The translations under genes were made by a program, and so were the position numbers. Below the pieces are notes generated by a model that saw only the letters and a program-made list of their open reading frames with translations, was not told where the DNA came from and did not search any database. Shown here in pieces: positions 11,638 through 24,529 of a stretch of DNA of 48,852 nt (positions are counted from its first letter, which is position 1; every line of letters begins with the position of its first letter). The stretch comes from Tieghemiomyces parasiticus. Its lineage: Eukaryota; Kickxellomycota; Dimargaritomycetes; Dimargaritales; Dimargaritaceae. The stretch covers positions 1 through 48,852 of the forward strand of contig JANBPT010000274.1 of NCBI GenBank assembly GCA_027575765.1, given 5' to 3'.

Positions 11638-13017
11638 TTTCCCAAGAGGGGTGGCTGGCTGGCTTTGCTTGGCTGAAACGTAGCCCCCTAATCCAGTCAC
11701 CCTCAGCCGTGTTATCTCGCCTCGTCTACCAACCTTACGCTTATGGCACGTTCTACTTGGCCACAATATTAATGTGACCGCGCATACCGGTGATGCTTGT
11801 AAATCCAACCCGAAAGTTGATTAGCAACAGACAGGTCAATACGATATTCATAGCGTCAACTTTACCGAGTGCAGCCCCTAGTCTATCCCTGCTCGTTGTC
11901 ATAACTGACTGCTCGTTTGTTTAATTTCCGCCAGTTCTTCCTTTTGAGTTATCAGGATTAAAAAAATGACTATTACTTAGGAGATCCGGACATTCCATAA
12001 GCCGCCTTCTACACTATTATCCTGTAGTCCACCCCTCCTTCCTATACCGCATCACGCCTCTTATGTACCACTCTATCCACCAGCGACCCGCCCTATAACC
12101 GAGGCGCCTCCCAGGAAGCCTCCCAGTCAAAGGGGGCCGCCTTCCTTCCAAACCTGGCTTCCTGATGGAATGTACCAACTTCCATCACCGCTTGCCCCTA
12201 CTCGTTGAGAGCCAGGAAAGCGGCGGCCTTCAGAATTTGAGGGAGGACTTGACTGGACTTGGATCCTAGTCCTCACGGGAAAAGTCTCCAACTCAAACGC
12301 CTCAAGCTATACCAAACGGTTTCGCGTCATCTTTCGAAACCACCCTTATTTTGAAGACAGCGAATTGGCCATAAATGATGGATTCGTCGAGTGTGTAATA
12401 AGTACTGTTCCTTTATTTCTAACTGAACTGCTCGCCTGCGACCCGCCCTTGGTCTTTCTCTAGTTGCTCCTCCCCTCGGGCTACACACCCCATCACAAGA
12501 CTACTCCTCGTGTTTTAATACGACATAGTCTCGTCTACGATCCCAGGGTCTGGCTCATTTCACTTTGTTTATAGCTATTATTTTCTTAAGTAGGTCTACA
12601 GCGTGCCCCATTCTCAATAGATAAAAAAACGTGACCACCTTCCGCAGGTTATTTCGATACTTGGTGTGTAGTGTCCTGTGGGCCTGACTGCATGTTTACC
12701 TACGCCATTCTGCGGATCCACTGTATCCGTATGTCCTTAAATGATTGGTGCTACGTTTTTAACGCTGGACTTGAGTCATACTGTGCTAGGCAGCCACACC
12801 GCGAATGTATCATGCTTGTAAAATAATATTAGTGCGAACTTTTCGGCTCGGAGACTAGATCCTAGCGATAATGATTTCAGGTCACTTCTAATTCATGATT
12901 CCAGCAGCTTAAAAGTAACCCGTCCCCGACATTCTCCGCCGCTTAGCCCCCCAACTCATCGTCGCGCATAGGGCTAACGAGCAATTTCAAGCCACTCGCT
13001 TCCACTAGTCACGCTTC
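11638..13017. other. Spacer, no gene seen
   Basis: No open frame of note and no RNA gene recognised on either strand. It runs from the 3' end of the FCP1-like gene to the kinase-like pseudogene and is moderately AT-rich. Confidence 0.5.
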
Positions 13018-14016
13018 TTGCCTCCTGCTCCACATTATCGCGTCCTATTCATGATATCTAGCGTCTTCGACAAACCCCTGTACGTTGCCTGGGGCGATCG
13101 AGTGGCCTACATTTTCTGGAAAGGCTCGGAAATAATCTACTATGACGGTGCTACACGGTCCATTGAAGACACCCCCGTCATGGATGACATGGTTACCGTT
13201 ACTTAGGACGGCGTAACCTATCGGCCACGATTAACAGACCTGAACGTCACACGGGCCGATTTCCCCCCGCGCTGCGGGTCTACTCTCGATGAAGCGTTAT
13301 GAAGATATCAAACTATTCGGGTGGACTCGCGGCCGGTGCACGATATTCGACCCGCAACAATCGATCGTTTACACAATCGCTGCCGACCGAATTCCGGTCA
13401 TCTGCCGTGAGATGCGACAGATATTACAGCTGAACGGCCACCTCCACATCCTGCGTCTGCAATGTGTGGTAATGTACGGACCCTACCAACAGCACTTTGT
13501 TGGTTTTGGTATGGAACGGCTGGATCCCTGGACACCCCGGGCGGAGGACGCCGGGGCGCTTTGGCGGTTTGTTTTTTTCAGGATGTGATTGTCCGCATAC
13601 ACCCGCGGAACGTCTACTACGGCGATATTCGCGCCGAGAATGTGATGGTCACGCACGGCAATTCGAGCACGTCAATGGCGTGCAGGGCGTAGTCAACCCG
13701 CAAACACAGAGCTGCCTCCGTCGAGGTAGCCCGGAGCGGGTCGGAAATTCGGTTGCACGCCGTTTCAAAATCAATGAGTTTCAACCTCATGGCTATGATG
13801 TTGGTCTATAGCACACAAACTGGCTGGCCTGCGACGGACTTGGAATCTGTGCTGGAGTATTGGTGGGAGCCGCCGGACCCGACTGTCGACCCGTACATCG
13901 AGGGCATCCGTGGTCGAATCTTCCGGCGCTGGGGGCAGAGGGGGGACCTCGCACGTGGGGCTCGGCTTTTAGCGTGGCCATCCGCTTTGATTGACTTAGT
14001 CACTACAATCGCATGA
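13018..14016 (+). pseudogene. Decayed protein-kinase-like gene
   Basis: Fragments in three plus frames line up in kinase order. An N-terminal piece (ISSVFDKPLYVAWGDRVAYIF) is broken by an in-frame TAG at about 13204. Then 13289-13588 reads VICREMRQILQLNGHLHILRL (like the C-helix to beta-4 region) and a hinge-like FGMERLDPW. After a frame change, 13590-13690 reads RIHPRNVYYGDIRAENVMV, an equivalent of the catalytic loop HxDxxxxN with the usual HRD replaced by YGD. Later pieces are SPERV, GYDVGL and GWPATDLESVLEYWW. No glycine loop or beta-3 Lys is visible and there are at least two frameshifts and stops, so it is very probably non-functional. Introns could explain some of the breaks, but no good splice pair joins them all. 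Confidence 0.5.
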
Positions 14017-14789
14017 CCTTGCTCAAAAGTTTCAATATGATAGTTGTTAATGGCAATTGGGTGGGATTGGGGTACCTCAGCATATATAGATATTTATTTA
14101 CTTTTATATAAATAGTATAAAATACGCAATAAAATGGGCCGTGGGGTTAAACCTCACTTTGATGTCATTTCAAGCTAATGATACGGAGGTTGGCCGGTAG
14201 GAACAGCAGAATGACGCCATGGTGATTATGTCATGGGAGTGACCCTGCCAGTGGTCCGGCCGAAAAAACCAGCGTGCACGTACAAGGGGGACGGATTTAC
14301 CGTCTCCGCGATCAACCCTACCCCTGGCTGTGCAACTGAAGCGGCCGGCCGAAGACGATTGGCATGGTAGGTGACGGAGGGGGGGCGTTAAACGGCCCGC
14401 GCCAGCACAGGAAAGATCGAACCCTCCCCACTCCTCTCAGAGGAGCGGAATCCACATTGCGTGGAGTGGACTAGTGGAAAAATACCCCAAGGCGCTCGGA
14501 GTGAGGTTGAATTTTTATACTCAAGCCCCGGCTTTGATGCCCTACTCCGCTCTAGGTAGCCGTCTGGTACATTTTTAGGCAATAGCCCGGCAGTTGGCTT
14601 GTATCGGGTATTCAAAGGGAAGGGGTATATATATGTTTACGCATTAGGGTGTAGAGCGAAGAAGAGATGGAATGAGTATGTGAACAGGAGTGACGAGCTG
14701 GAAATTAACCTGGGGCCACGCTCCATTGAGCTCGGGAGGTCGACGGAAGTTGGGCAAATAGCACAAATACAAGATAAATAGATCCTCGC
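14017..14789. other. Spacer downstream of YPD1-like gene
   Basis: No supported gene. AT-rich near 14090-14125. It holds the 3' flank of the minus-strand YPD1-like gene; no clear polyadenylation signal was identified close to the stop. Confidence 0.5.
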
Positions 14790-15287
14790 TTAGGCGTCCG
14801 CAGCGAAAAAGCTCTGGTAGAACCGGTTGGCTTCTGCGTACTCGATCTTGAGTTGGACAACGGCTTCGGCGATACGCCGGAGGGCGCTATCCTCAGTGAT
14901 TGCCTCGACGCCATCGTCGTCCTTGAGGTGACCATAGTTCTGGATACGTCCGCACGTCAAGGGCACCTTGCGTAGACCGACCGACGCCGAACTGCCTTTT
15001 AAAAAGTGACCCAAACGAGAAAGTGCGTCCAGGTCCTTGCTAGCAAGCTTCCCATCCATGTCGGCGAACGTAACCATGGCCTGCTCGTGGAAGGTGTCCA
15101 CAAGGGATTTGATAAACTCAAAGTTGTCTTCGTCGTCCATTTCCAGGAGCTGCTCGAAGGTAGCCATGTTGATGACCGATTCAGCGGCCTTTTCCATGTC
15201 GTACGGCGCGGGGTCAGTGGCCGTTGGGGCGTCGGACTTGGGAGTGTGGTCGGCTTGCGGCCGGTCCGTGGAAGTTTCACCCGCCAT
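14790..15287 (-). CDS. YPD1: YPD1-like histidine-containing phosphotransfer protein
   Basis: A 165-aa intronless protein with an Hpt domain. The phospho-accepting site is RLGHFLKGSSASVGL with His at residue 94, matching the fungal Ypd1/Mpr1 signature HxLKGSSAxxG. It is preceded by FEQLLEMDDEDNFEFIKSL, the usual first helices, and followed by a C-terminal helix ending NRFYQSFF. In the multistep phosphorelay it takes phosphate from a hybrid histidine kinase and passes it to response regulators of the Ssk1 and Skn7 kind (osmotic and oxidative stress). The first 30 residues are polar and variable. The length fits the family (about 150-170 aa). It is divergent from the PHO81-like gene, with 2.3 kb between starts. 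The ATG at 15285-15287 is the only sensible start. Confidence 0.93.
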   Translation of the reverse strand: MAGETSTDRPQADHTPKSDAPTATDPAPYDMEKAAESVINMATFEQLLEMDDEDNFEFIKSLVDTFHEQAMVTFADMDGKLASKDLDALSRLGHFLKGSSASVGLRKVPLTCGRIQNYGHLKDDDGVEAITEDSALRRIAEAVVQLKIEYAEANRFYQSFFAADA

Positions 15288-17583
15288 GTGACAGATAGGA
15301 GCGGCAGGATACTAATGGGCGGAGAATGTCGGAGGGAGCAATGGGAGGGGTCCAAGTCGAAAGAAGTAACGGACAAGGACAGGGCGGTGGGCTAACACGG
15401 TAATAGCGGGGCTGTAGCCGGGTGGGGCGGACAGCCAGCACGTGGTCAGGTGGGCAAGGCCTCTCCAAAAGGGAAATAGTCGAGTGGAATCAAGGGGCGG
15501 GAAAGTGCTGCCCACGAATGAACACTGTCGACCGGAAAGTAACAGAGCATGAGGAAAGGGTGGGAGGGAGCAGGGGTGGAGGGCTGGTTTATATGTGGGC
15601 GTTGAGAGCGGCAAGGTGAACCCATGGTCCGCTGCTCGGTGGCCGGGTTACAGGTGCACCATATTTCTTGCTGGTCCGGAGGGATCGGGCCGTCGCCAGA
15701 TGGGTCTGCATTATCGCTGGCCAGTGGGGGCGCGCGGCGTTCCAGCTCCTCTGCAATTGGGTGCTTGTGAGCTTTGTGCTAACCTGCCCACGTACGCGCA
15801 CCCCCGTCAATCGCTGGATTCGGGGTTGGACTCGCTAGCCTGGCCTTCTCGACGGCCCAAGCAGGCTTCGCGCTCCAACCGACCCCCAGCCCGCTGCTTG
15901 GAGGCCCCCAATGTAGGGCCAGGCCAGGCCAGGCGGTCCCCAGCGCCGCTATCCAGGCTTTCAAGGGGTCCCGCCGGTGCATCCGATGGGGGCGGCACGC
16001 CGTTTGAGGTCCAAACGACAAGGGCTTGACGAGAGGGGGGCGGACTGACACCTTACAGCCGAGTGCCGTGTCCCTGGCCACCGTCGGCACCTGGCGTCCT
16101 ATTGGCCCATCAAGCTCCGTCACGACCTAGCTTGTACACTGCACTCCTTCACCCGGGCTCCAGCCAACCCCCCCCCCCGCACAGCCTCCCTTGTCCGTCC
16201 CCCATGCCACCGGTGGCGGTGGCGGGTATTAGACCATCATGACGTAATGAGGGGAGCCAATGGCCAAACGATTGGGTCAACAGCTAGTTTCGCATCCCGT
16301 GTGACTTCCGTACCTGAGAGTGGGCAAAGGCGGTCTACGGATTCCGCGGGCCTCCGACGGGACGGCGTGGCCGCTTAGCCATTCTTGAGCGCCCCTGGAA
16401 ATGGTCCCACCTGTGCCGGCTGTCTGCCTTACACTGCGTTCGCCGTTCTACCTTCGACTCGCCCAGCGGGACGCAATGCTGACACCCGAGGCCCGAGTCC
16501 CCCGGACTGGACGCGGGGTCCGGTGATACCACGGTCGACACGCCGCCTGGCCTCTAGGGCTACCGTCAGCCATTCTGCCTCACGCCTAGCCCTCTGTAGG
16601 AGAGCATGCTATCCCGTGGGTATCCGCCAAACCCACCTGGGTGAGCGTCCCTGTAATGGGGGGGGGGTTTGACCCGCGAGGCGGCCAATGGCTTATGGTG
16701 CTGGTCTACTGCCTTGCTATTTGATCCATTACCGTGGCCAGAGCCGACAGCTGACTTGGCCAGGCTTAGATGACGGGCTTAATCACCCGTGTATTTTGCA
16801 TGGTCCGAATAGTCACTCTTATGAAGTCTTAACTAACCATAGCCAACTCCCTGGCCGGTAGCCAATTACTGCCAGGGCCAAGAACTAGACGGTCGTGCGG
16901 CAATATTTATCATCATGTGATATTATAAGCAGCCCACTGCGCTCGCCTTGGGGGACTTCGGTCTCCAGTGTAGGCTTCCCGTGACTGGCTGGGCCCTATA
17001 CACTGACCCCTTGGCCCTACCCCAGTCCCTGGACGCTAACCTGCAAGCATGGGGGGGGGGTATCAGGGCAGAGGAGAAAGGGGAACCGAACAGCACGATG
17101 GGCTCACAGCGTCCGCTTGTCAGCCTCCAGGACCACCTCTTGAGCCTTGGGACGGGCCACACTCCCGGAAAGACCCGGTCAGTTTTATTCATTTGCCTGG
17201 CATCGCGAAGCACTACCCGCCTTCCGTTTCCCATTAACCTTTCCTCCCTATTCAGCCGGGATTGCCTTAGCCTTGCCCGCCCATACGCCTTTCAAAAGTC
17301 CTACCTATCGGACTCCACCATCGTCCCAGCGCTGCCGGTGCTGGTCGTCGCCACCATTTTCTTCAAACCAAATTGCTCTCCGCCTACCACAACCTTCAGC
17401 CGCTGTCAGCGTACAGCACTCGGCAGAGGCGCCACTCAATTCTCATTCCACCCCAAGGCCGTCTGACGACCCTCTCTTTCCCCCTTCCTGCCAACACCGT
17501 GTTTGACTTATTTGGACTGCCACCTTAGTGCTTAGTATTACTCGTCACATTCCCTCCCCCGGGCCGCGCCCTCCGCCGTAGCT
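15288..17583. other. Long GC-rich divergent spacer (YPD1-like / PHO81-like)
   Basis: No supported gene in 2.3 kb. It contains several open frames rich in Pro, Arg and Ser on both strands at 15.6-16.7 kb, typical of GC-rich chance frames, and short poly-C or poly-G runs near 16170, 16660 and 17050. It should include both promoters. A decayed element cannot be excluded. Confidence 0.45.
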
Positions 17584-20500
17584 ATGAAGGTAAGTTTGGA
17601 GTTATAGCCTCTAGATACGGGATTGCGGCTTGTCTTCGCTAATTTGCGAGGTTAACAAAAGGGTCATTTCTCGTCCAGTCACCCGCCATGACCGGTTCCG
17701 ACTAACCGGGTCCCTCACTACACCGGCCATCGACCACTGCTCCCCCCCTCTACTTCCGCGGCCTTTGCTCGTCCCCAGTTCGGCAAGTATATCCAGAACC
17801 ACCAGCTCACGGAGTGGTCAGACCACTACATGAACTACAAGGCCCTGAAGAAAATCATCAACAGCCTCAGCACCGGCCCCACCAGCCAGCGGTTCCCGTC
17901 AATCAAAACGGCCTTCTTCTACCAGCTGGAACGAGAACTCGAGCGGGTCAACGAGTTCTACCTCCAGAAGGAATCCGATCTGAAACTCCGCTTGCGGTCC
18001 CTGCTGGAGAAGAAGAAGCTGCTCTGCCAACAGTCCTGCGACGGGGTGTACCGTACGTCCTATCTGGCCCTTCGCGAGGCCTTCAGTCAGTTCCAGCTGG
18101 ACCTCGACAAGCTTCAGCAATTCGTTGAGATCAACGGGACCGGTTTCCGCAAGATCCTCAAGAAATGGGACAAGCGGTCCAAGTCCAGCACGAAGGAGCT
18201 GTATCTGGCCCGCCAGGTCGAGGTCCAGCCTTGTTTCAACCAGGAGGTCATCGCTGACCTGTCGGACACGGCGTCAACCCAGCTAGTGGACCTACTCGAC
18301 CGCATTGAAACCCTCGCAGGGGTCGAGTCCCCGGCCTTCCCATTCAACCGTGACTTGGCGACGAACGCCGCCGGGGGACGCCCCGTCGCGGTCGGGAGTA
18401 CTGCCGCCCTCGACGATCTGGAAGCAAACCTATTTGAGGCCCTCAAACATGACCGCGACGGTCTGGTCCGCGAGGTCGTTCAGAGCCACGGCGGGTCCGA
18501 GAGTGGTTCCGTCGTGCTAACCGTCCCCTCCTCAGCCACGAACCTGGGCGACGTAATGCGCATATTTTCCAACCTCTTCTGGCGCGCCTGCTCCGAAGGC
18601 ATATGGAACCGTAGCGTGAAGACCCTGGCCGCCAGCGGCCTAGTGGATTTCGCGTATGCCGACGACATCAACGACCGGACGTGCCTGCACGAGGCGGCAG
18701 TGCACGGACTCATGCCGGTCTTGCAGTTCCTAACCGACCGCGGCCGGCTGGCGGACCTATTAGACCGACCCGATTACTACGGGCGCACGGCGCTTCACTA
18801 TGCCTCGATGCATGGCCATGCTGACCTGGTGGTCCACCTGCTTACCCACGATCCACCGTCGAACGTCGCCCTCACCGACCACGACGGCTACGGTCCACTC
18901 ACCTACGCCGTCGTGCGCGGGTCCCACCCGTGCGCCCGCGTGGTCCTGGATTACCTCCCCAATCCGCTGGGCACGGCGGCCCAGCGGTCGTTGCTCCTAG
19001 CCTGCCACTATGGCCGCCTGGACATGGTCAAGTGGATGCTCGACCGTGGGGCTGACCTGGCCCCCGATCCCAACGGTACCCACCCGCTGCACATCACCGC
19101 CCGACAGGGCCACCCGGCGCTCTGCCGCCTCCTCATTGCCTACGGAGCCGATGTAAACGCCGTCGATAAGGACAGCACTTGGCGCCCCGTGTTCTTCGCC
19201 GCCCACGAGGGTCACATAGCCTGCGTGCGCGTCCTGCTCGACGCTGGGTGTAAGCTCGACGTATACGACGAGTCTAGTCGCACCCCGGTATACTACGCTG
19301 CAATCAACGGCTACACCGAGGTGGCTGTTCTCCTCCACGCCGCTGGATGTCCCGTGGAAGAACGGAGCGACGACGCCACAGTGGCGGTCGTGGGCGACCC
19401 CGGGGCCACGTCCACCTCCCCCGCCCTCGTTCCTGAGCCGCCGGGAGGCGTCGGTGGGGATGTGGCCCAGGGGTCCTCCCCCTTTGGCGCAACCCACTCC
19501 CACCATCTGACGAATAACCCCATGTCAATGAACGACCTGGATCTCGACCGAATCCCGTCACTGTCCCTCCCGCCGCCCATCATCCCGGTCCGCACTTATG
19601 GCCACAAGTACTTGGACCGCAAATACCACCTGCAGATCGCGTTCGGCCACCCCTCCCAGAACCCCGACCGACCACCCGTTCGCCTGCGTGGTTACAACAC
19701 CCAAGTGTCCACCCTACGGCTCGAAGTGGCCCCGAAACCTGGCTCGGGTATCATCCCGCAGACCCTTCTGCTCCCTTTGGAGGAGGAACAGCGTGTGGTC
19801 AGTTTCCAGCTACCGATCTACGCGCCATTTAGCGTCGAATTCAGTATCTTCCCGTCGTTCGGGTCTAAACTGATGGGCAAGGCCGTCGCCCTCGCCCCGG
19901 CGTTCGGTTTTACTGAAGTGGTGACACCAGTCACGGCGGATACCGATCGAGATGCCCCCTGGCGTGACGACACCCTGCCGCTACCAGCCCTGTCATCGTC
20001 CCAGGTCACCGGGATGGGCGACGGGGTAGGAGGGGGACTGTCGGCCCTATCGGGCACCACAACCGCCACCACCACTCGGATCGTGGCCTCGGGCCGTCGC
20101 AGTCGCGGCCAGGTCGTTTGTCCGCTCTTGGATACCCACCTCCGCGTCATGGGCGAAATCGCCTTCGAGTACGCCCTGGTCAAGCCCCTCGCCGACGTTA
20201 AGCTGGAAATCGGGGGCCCCGTTCAGACCTACTGGAAGGCCACGAATACTACCCACCCACAGCATAGTACGTCCAGCGTGCTAAGTTCGCCATTGAGTAC
20301 GCTGTCAATGGGTAGCGGTGGCGGGGCTAACCGTGGCTCCTTCCTGCTACCACCACCATCATCGTCGTCGACGACGATGGGTGGCGGGCCAGCCGGAACC
20401 GGGCTTACCTCACTCGGTACGCCTGCCATGCCGTCGGTCCCGTCAGCATTTTTGGGTGGTGGGTCCCAGTCCAACTCCCCGGTCTTCTCCCTTGGTGCCC

Positions 20501-22185
20501 ATAGCAGCACCAACCACATCATCTCAACCGGCCGACCTCACCCGGACCCTGTCGCCGCCCCCACCACCGCCGTCACGTACCCTGCCTCCTTCTCCACATC
20601 CTTTGTGACCCGCCCCAAACCGACGCGCAAAATCAGGTCTGGTAGCGTCACTCCGCAGCCACTCCACTCGACGGCGCTCCCGGCCTCCCAAACTCCGCCC
20701 ACGGGAGGTCATGGGACCACCGCAGACCCGTCCGTCATGGCCTTCGTCACTGCCTCGTCCCTTGCGGACGAACACGTCCTGCTGCAGGTCCAGGTCACCC
20801 GCGACCTCGTACCCGTGGTGTTCGCTGCCCCGAAAATCACTGTTATTGAGGGTCTCCAGTTTGGCGTCGCCGCCATGACCGCCCAGCAGTTTGTCCGTCT
20901 AGGGGCCCAGAAATTGGGACTTTTCATGACAGGTGATAGCGGGCAAGGCTGGTCCCCGGCAGACCGCCTGGGTCGGGCCTGTTTAGACCCGGACGGGAAT
21001 ACTGTCGCAAAGGACGATGGTAAGGATGGCGCCGGGACCGACCGACCCACGACGACCGAGAGTTGGTACCGCGCCCTCCACCACGCCTACCTGACTTTGG
21101 AAGAGGCCCTGGCGCTCTTACCCGTGGGTCTGGGGGTGTGTATCGAAGTCAAGTACCCATGTTCGCCCTCGTCCGGCGACCTTCTGCCTATCGCCGCGGC
21201 AACCTCGCTACTCACCACGCCCATCGACAACACGGCCGCCCGGGACGGTACCGGCCGTGGCCCTCCCATGGGTCAGCGGCGTTCCGGAAATCGCCGGGTT
21301 AGCTGTAGCTGGACTGACCTCCCGGACATAAACGATCTGGTAGACGCCATCCTCAAGGTGGTCTACCAACCACCCTCTGTTACCGACAATACGACGATGA
21401 CGACGGCGGGGCCGGCCAGTCGTAACATCCTCTTTACGTCGTTCCACCCAGATGTATGTACGGCGCTTAACTGGAAACAACCCAATTTCCCCGTGTTTTT
21501 CGCCACCCACTGTGGGGCAGCCCCACTGTTTGCCACCGAGGCCGCTTCGTCGCTGTGCCCCTCTCCTCCGCCACCCACGAGGGTGGAGGAGGATAGGCTG
21601 GTGGAGGCGACGCTTCCGTACGCTTTGCCGCGTAAGAAACCCAAGAGCGTGGCGACCACGACGCCGGCCGGTAACGATGCCAAGGATACCGCCGCGATGG
21701 ATTGGACCACTACGGATGCCGTGGACGACGGCGACTACGAAGGACACCCTCTGCGGAAAACGCCCGGGAAATCCCCCGACCTTACCATTGCCACTGCCAC
21801 CGGTGGCACCGAGCCAAGGCCATCGGTTGAGAATGCCGGGGACGAGACTCGCCCCGATGCCAACCGGTGTTTCCTCCCGATCGACGGTCTCTCGAATCCA
21901 GTCTCCATCAAGGAAGCGATCAAGTTTGCGCGTCGCAACCACCTCCTTGGCCTCCTCTGTAACGCATACCTCCCTGTCCAGGTACCTTCCCTTATCCGTA
22001 CCATCAAATCGAGTGGGCTCATCTTGGCGACGTTCGGCGCGCCAAATGATCGTCCGGAGAACCTGGCGCTCCAGAAGCATTACGGAGTGGATGCGATTCT
22101 GGTCCGAGGAGTTTTTCATTATCATGGGGGTGTCGGTGGAGCTGGTGGGGCGGGGATATTGTCGTCGGCTGCGCCAGGAATTTAA
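17584..22185 (+). CDS. PHO81: PHO81/NUC-2-like SPX-ankyrin-GDPD phosphate regulator
   Basis: Exon 1 is only ATGAAG (17584-17589), followed by a 189-nt intron (GTAAGT donor, CCCAG acceptor) and exon 2 17779-22185, giving 1470 aa. The join produces MKFGKYIQNHQLTEWSDHYM, the canonical SPX start. The SPX domain runs to about residue 175, with the basic helix NGTGFRKILKKWDKRSK that binds inositol pyrophosphates in this family. About six ankyrin repeats follow (about 300-530; for example RTCLHEAAVHG, GRTALHYASMHGHADLV). A middle domain and a Ser/Thr/Pro/Gly-rich linker lead to a C-terminal GDPD-like domain (about 1000-1460; LGVCIEVKYP, NILFTSFHPDVCTAL, LLATFG). The HD metal/catalytic pair expected after PVV is absent (PVVFAAPK), so the domain is probably regulatory. 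In yeast and Neurospora such proteins inhibit the Pho85-type cyclin kinase when phosphate is low. It is somewhat longer than S. cerevisiae Pho81 (1178 aa). Confidence 0.93.
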
Positions 22186-22304
22186 ACGTATACACCCTCT
22201 CCTCCTTCTCCCACGCTTGTCGTAGTTCTTTTTGAATGAGGGGGGGCAGAGCCCATAGGGGTTAGCTGGTGACTCTTGAGACCCTAAATATCTGCACATT
22301 CGAG

Positions 22305-22338
22305 TATATATATATGAGAGAAAGAGAGAGAGAGAGAA
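22305..22338. repeat. TA then GA dinucleotide microsatellite
   Basis: An alternating TA run passes directly into an interrupted GA run about 120 nt after the PHO81-like stop codon, probably in its 3' UTR or just beyond. Confidence 0.8.
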
Positions 22339-24520
22339 TGTGGTGCGCAGAGACTCTGGCAGCCACTCCCCCTTATGTAACCCTAACTTCTCTATGGCCC
22401 TGCTATATCTACTTTTTTTCTTTTTTTGGGGGGTTGATGTATTTCATTTTGGCTCTGCTTATGGCGACTCTCGCCGCCCTGTCACTGCCTTCATTGCCCT
22501 GATCGATGCGTCTACTTTTGCATCCTCGACATTCTATAAATGGCATATCCCTCTACACACCTGCTTCCTTACAAATATGCTCGAATGAACAATTTTTTTC
22601 ACAATCTCTAATTCATTTGACCCTTGCCAACCATTTTTAGTTTTTGATATTGTTAAGCAGCAGCTGTCCTTCAGTAGTGACCCTGTACAGTTGTTTTAGA
22701 CAGCTAAAACTATAGCCAGGTATTTTACCTCGTTTGCTAGTCAGATACCGCCCGTCAGTCTGAAACTGTCAGTACCAGGCCCCTACTGTGCTAGGGACAA
22801 GGGGGGGGGGGTGATTAACGTTACATATCAGCCCTTTGACGGAATGGGACATTTAAGCACCGGAAAATATCAACAGAGTCGCTGCCAGCAGGTGGGCCCA
22901 TTCTGGCATGTATTCCTGCACTGGACGTAGATACCAAGGTCCGACATGTTTGGATATGAAGCCAACATATTCTATTTAGGGTAGGTGGATTTCCAGTGCC
23001 TTCTGGGGCATAGCAGTCAGGATTAAAAAGGTGTACTCCGCCTTGATTTTCTTACTATCCCTTCGTCACACCAGTGTTAAATGTTCAGCGGTGTATCCCT
23101 TATTCGTTACCCCTTTCCCCCACTTTGCCCAAGACCAAGCCATACATCGCTAATAGTATTGGCAATCGAGGATGGATGTGAGGGATCACAAAGGACATGA
23201 TGCTCAAAGTCTTCCTATTAGATTCCACACCTGCCCACTTTGGTACGCATTAAAAATATACCAGGATTATCATCCATCTCCTCCCCTCTACGTAACCGGC
23301 TAACACTCACCCGACGCACGTACTTACCATATTTGTATTACCACTCATTATACCGCAGCCCTTGTCCTCCGCATCACACGGTAACTTCATTACTATATCT
23401 TGGAAAACAGGGGTTAATCGCCAAGTGCCGTTTGTCGTAGTCCAAGTTATTTTCAATGCAGACGCTTATGGCCAGTCTATATTGGATATATCCCGCTTTA
23501 GTAGATAGGATGAATAGTGATGTCCGTTTGGATCGGCTCTTCCTTGGCCCTTCCAACCGCTCCCTGCCGACTGTTCGCGCTCCGATCGTCCGCATTATTC
23601 ACCAATACCTCCAGATAGTTGTAATTGGGACAAGTTAGTCCCTTTGCTGTAACGTATACATTCCTACCCAACCACCCATGCCCACTTTCCTTTACCTAGC
23701 CTAGCCCCTCCAGCGGTAAGGCTGATCAGTTGAATTATCTGCAAGTCCAATCTGATCGACCCATAGTGTCCGAACGAAGAAAAGGGGATGGATATACATA
23801 CTGCTTTCCGCAGACGAGCTGTGGAATATCTATTTTGGGTAGCAATAGAGAAATAGAGAGAGATAGAAAGGGACCGAGATAGGATCTTCACGTAGTATTT
23901 AAATATACATGAGGTGTGATCGACCGGCAGGGCAGGAAGCAGCACCCTATCCCAGCGTATGGCAGAGGCACACTGCGGGGTCCATCCCCGCAGTCACGCG
24001 CTTTCGTTCCTCTCTGTCAGCCAAAATTGGCACGCGTGCATTTTTGATCGTAGTATATTGGTCTACCCTGTTTTTCTGGTGAAGTATACTCGAATTTATT
24101 TCCGCCGGATCCTTCGTCGTCGTAGCGCACCGTTGGCGTATACACCTACTAGATCTAGGCGGGTGGAGCTGGTAACTCCGCAAAGATGAAAAGGTAGGAC
24201 TGGCGCGATCAGCGGATTGCCAATGGGACGGATATTATTTATAATTATTTATGGTATGCCAGGGTCACCTCAGTTCGCCTGGACGATGTGTTGGCCAGTA
24301 GCACTACACCTGGGCGTTATTATCAGTTCCCCCTTCTCTCTCCCTCTCCTCTTCCAGTCTGCATCCCATCGCCTTTGTTCCTACTGTTGGGTGGTGCCGA
24401 TCGAGCATGGTTGGCTTGCACTCATTTTCGCCTACGCTCCTGCCATTACCTACTACACCCCAACTCCACTCTCCAAGTCGACCTCCCCCCCCTCGTTTTT
24501 CGTCCGTTCGAGAGTTGGCT

Positions 24521-24529
24521 TATATAAAG
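24521..24529 (+). promoter_or_regulatory. TATA-like box upstream of first SOD-like gene
   Basis: TATATAAAG lies 261 nt before the ATG at 24790, followed by CT-rich sequence. The position suits a TATA promoter with a long leader, but this rests on sequence resemblance only. Confidence 0.4.

Noticed and set aside
14395..14440. GGTTCGATC on the minus strand as a tRNA T-loop
   Set aside because: The flanking bases do not form a 5-bp stem and no A-box is found at the right distance.
15595..16672. Open frames in the GC-rich spacer as genes
   Set aside because: Pro/Arg/Ser-rich on both strands, no motifs, no promoter or splice support.
21208..22299. 363-codon minus-strand open frame opposite the PHO81-like gene
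   Set aside because: Arg/Gly-rich antisense frame of a conserved coding region; no motif of its own.
22620..22920. Third mariner-like copy, suggested by a shared GCCAGCAGGTGGG
   Set aside because: Similarity to copy B does not extend beyond about 13 bases.
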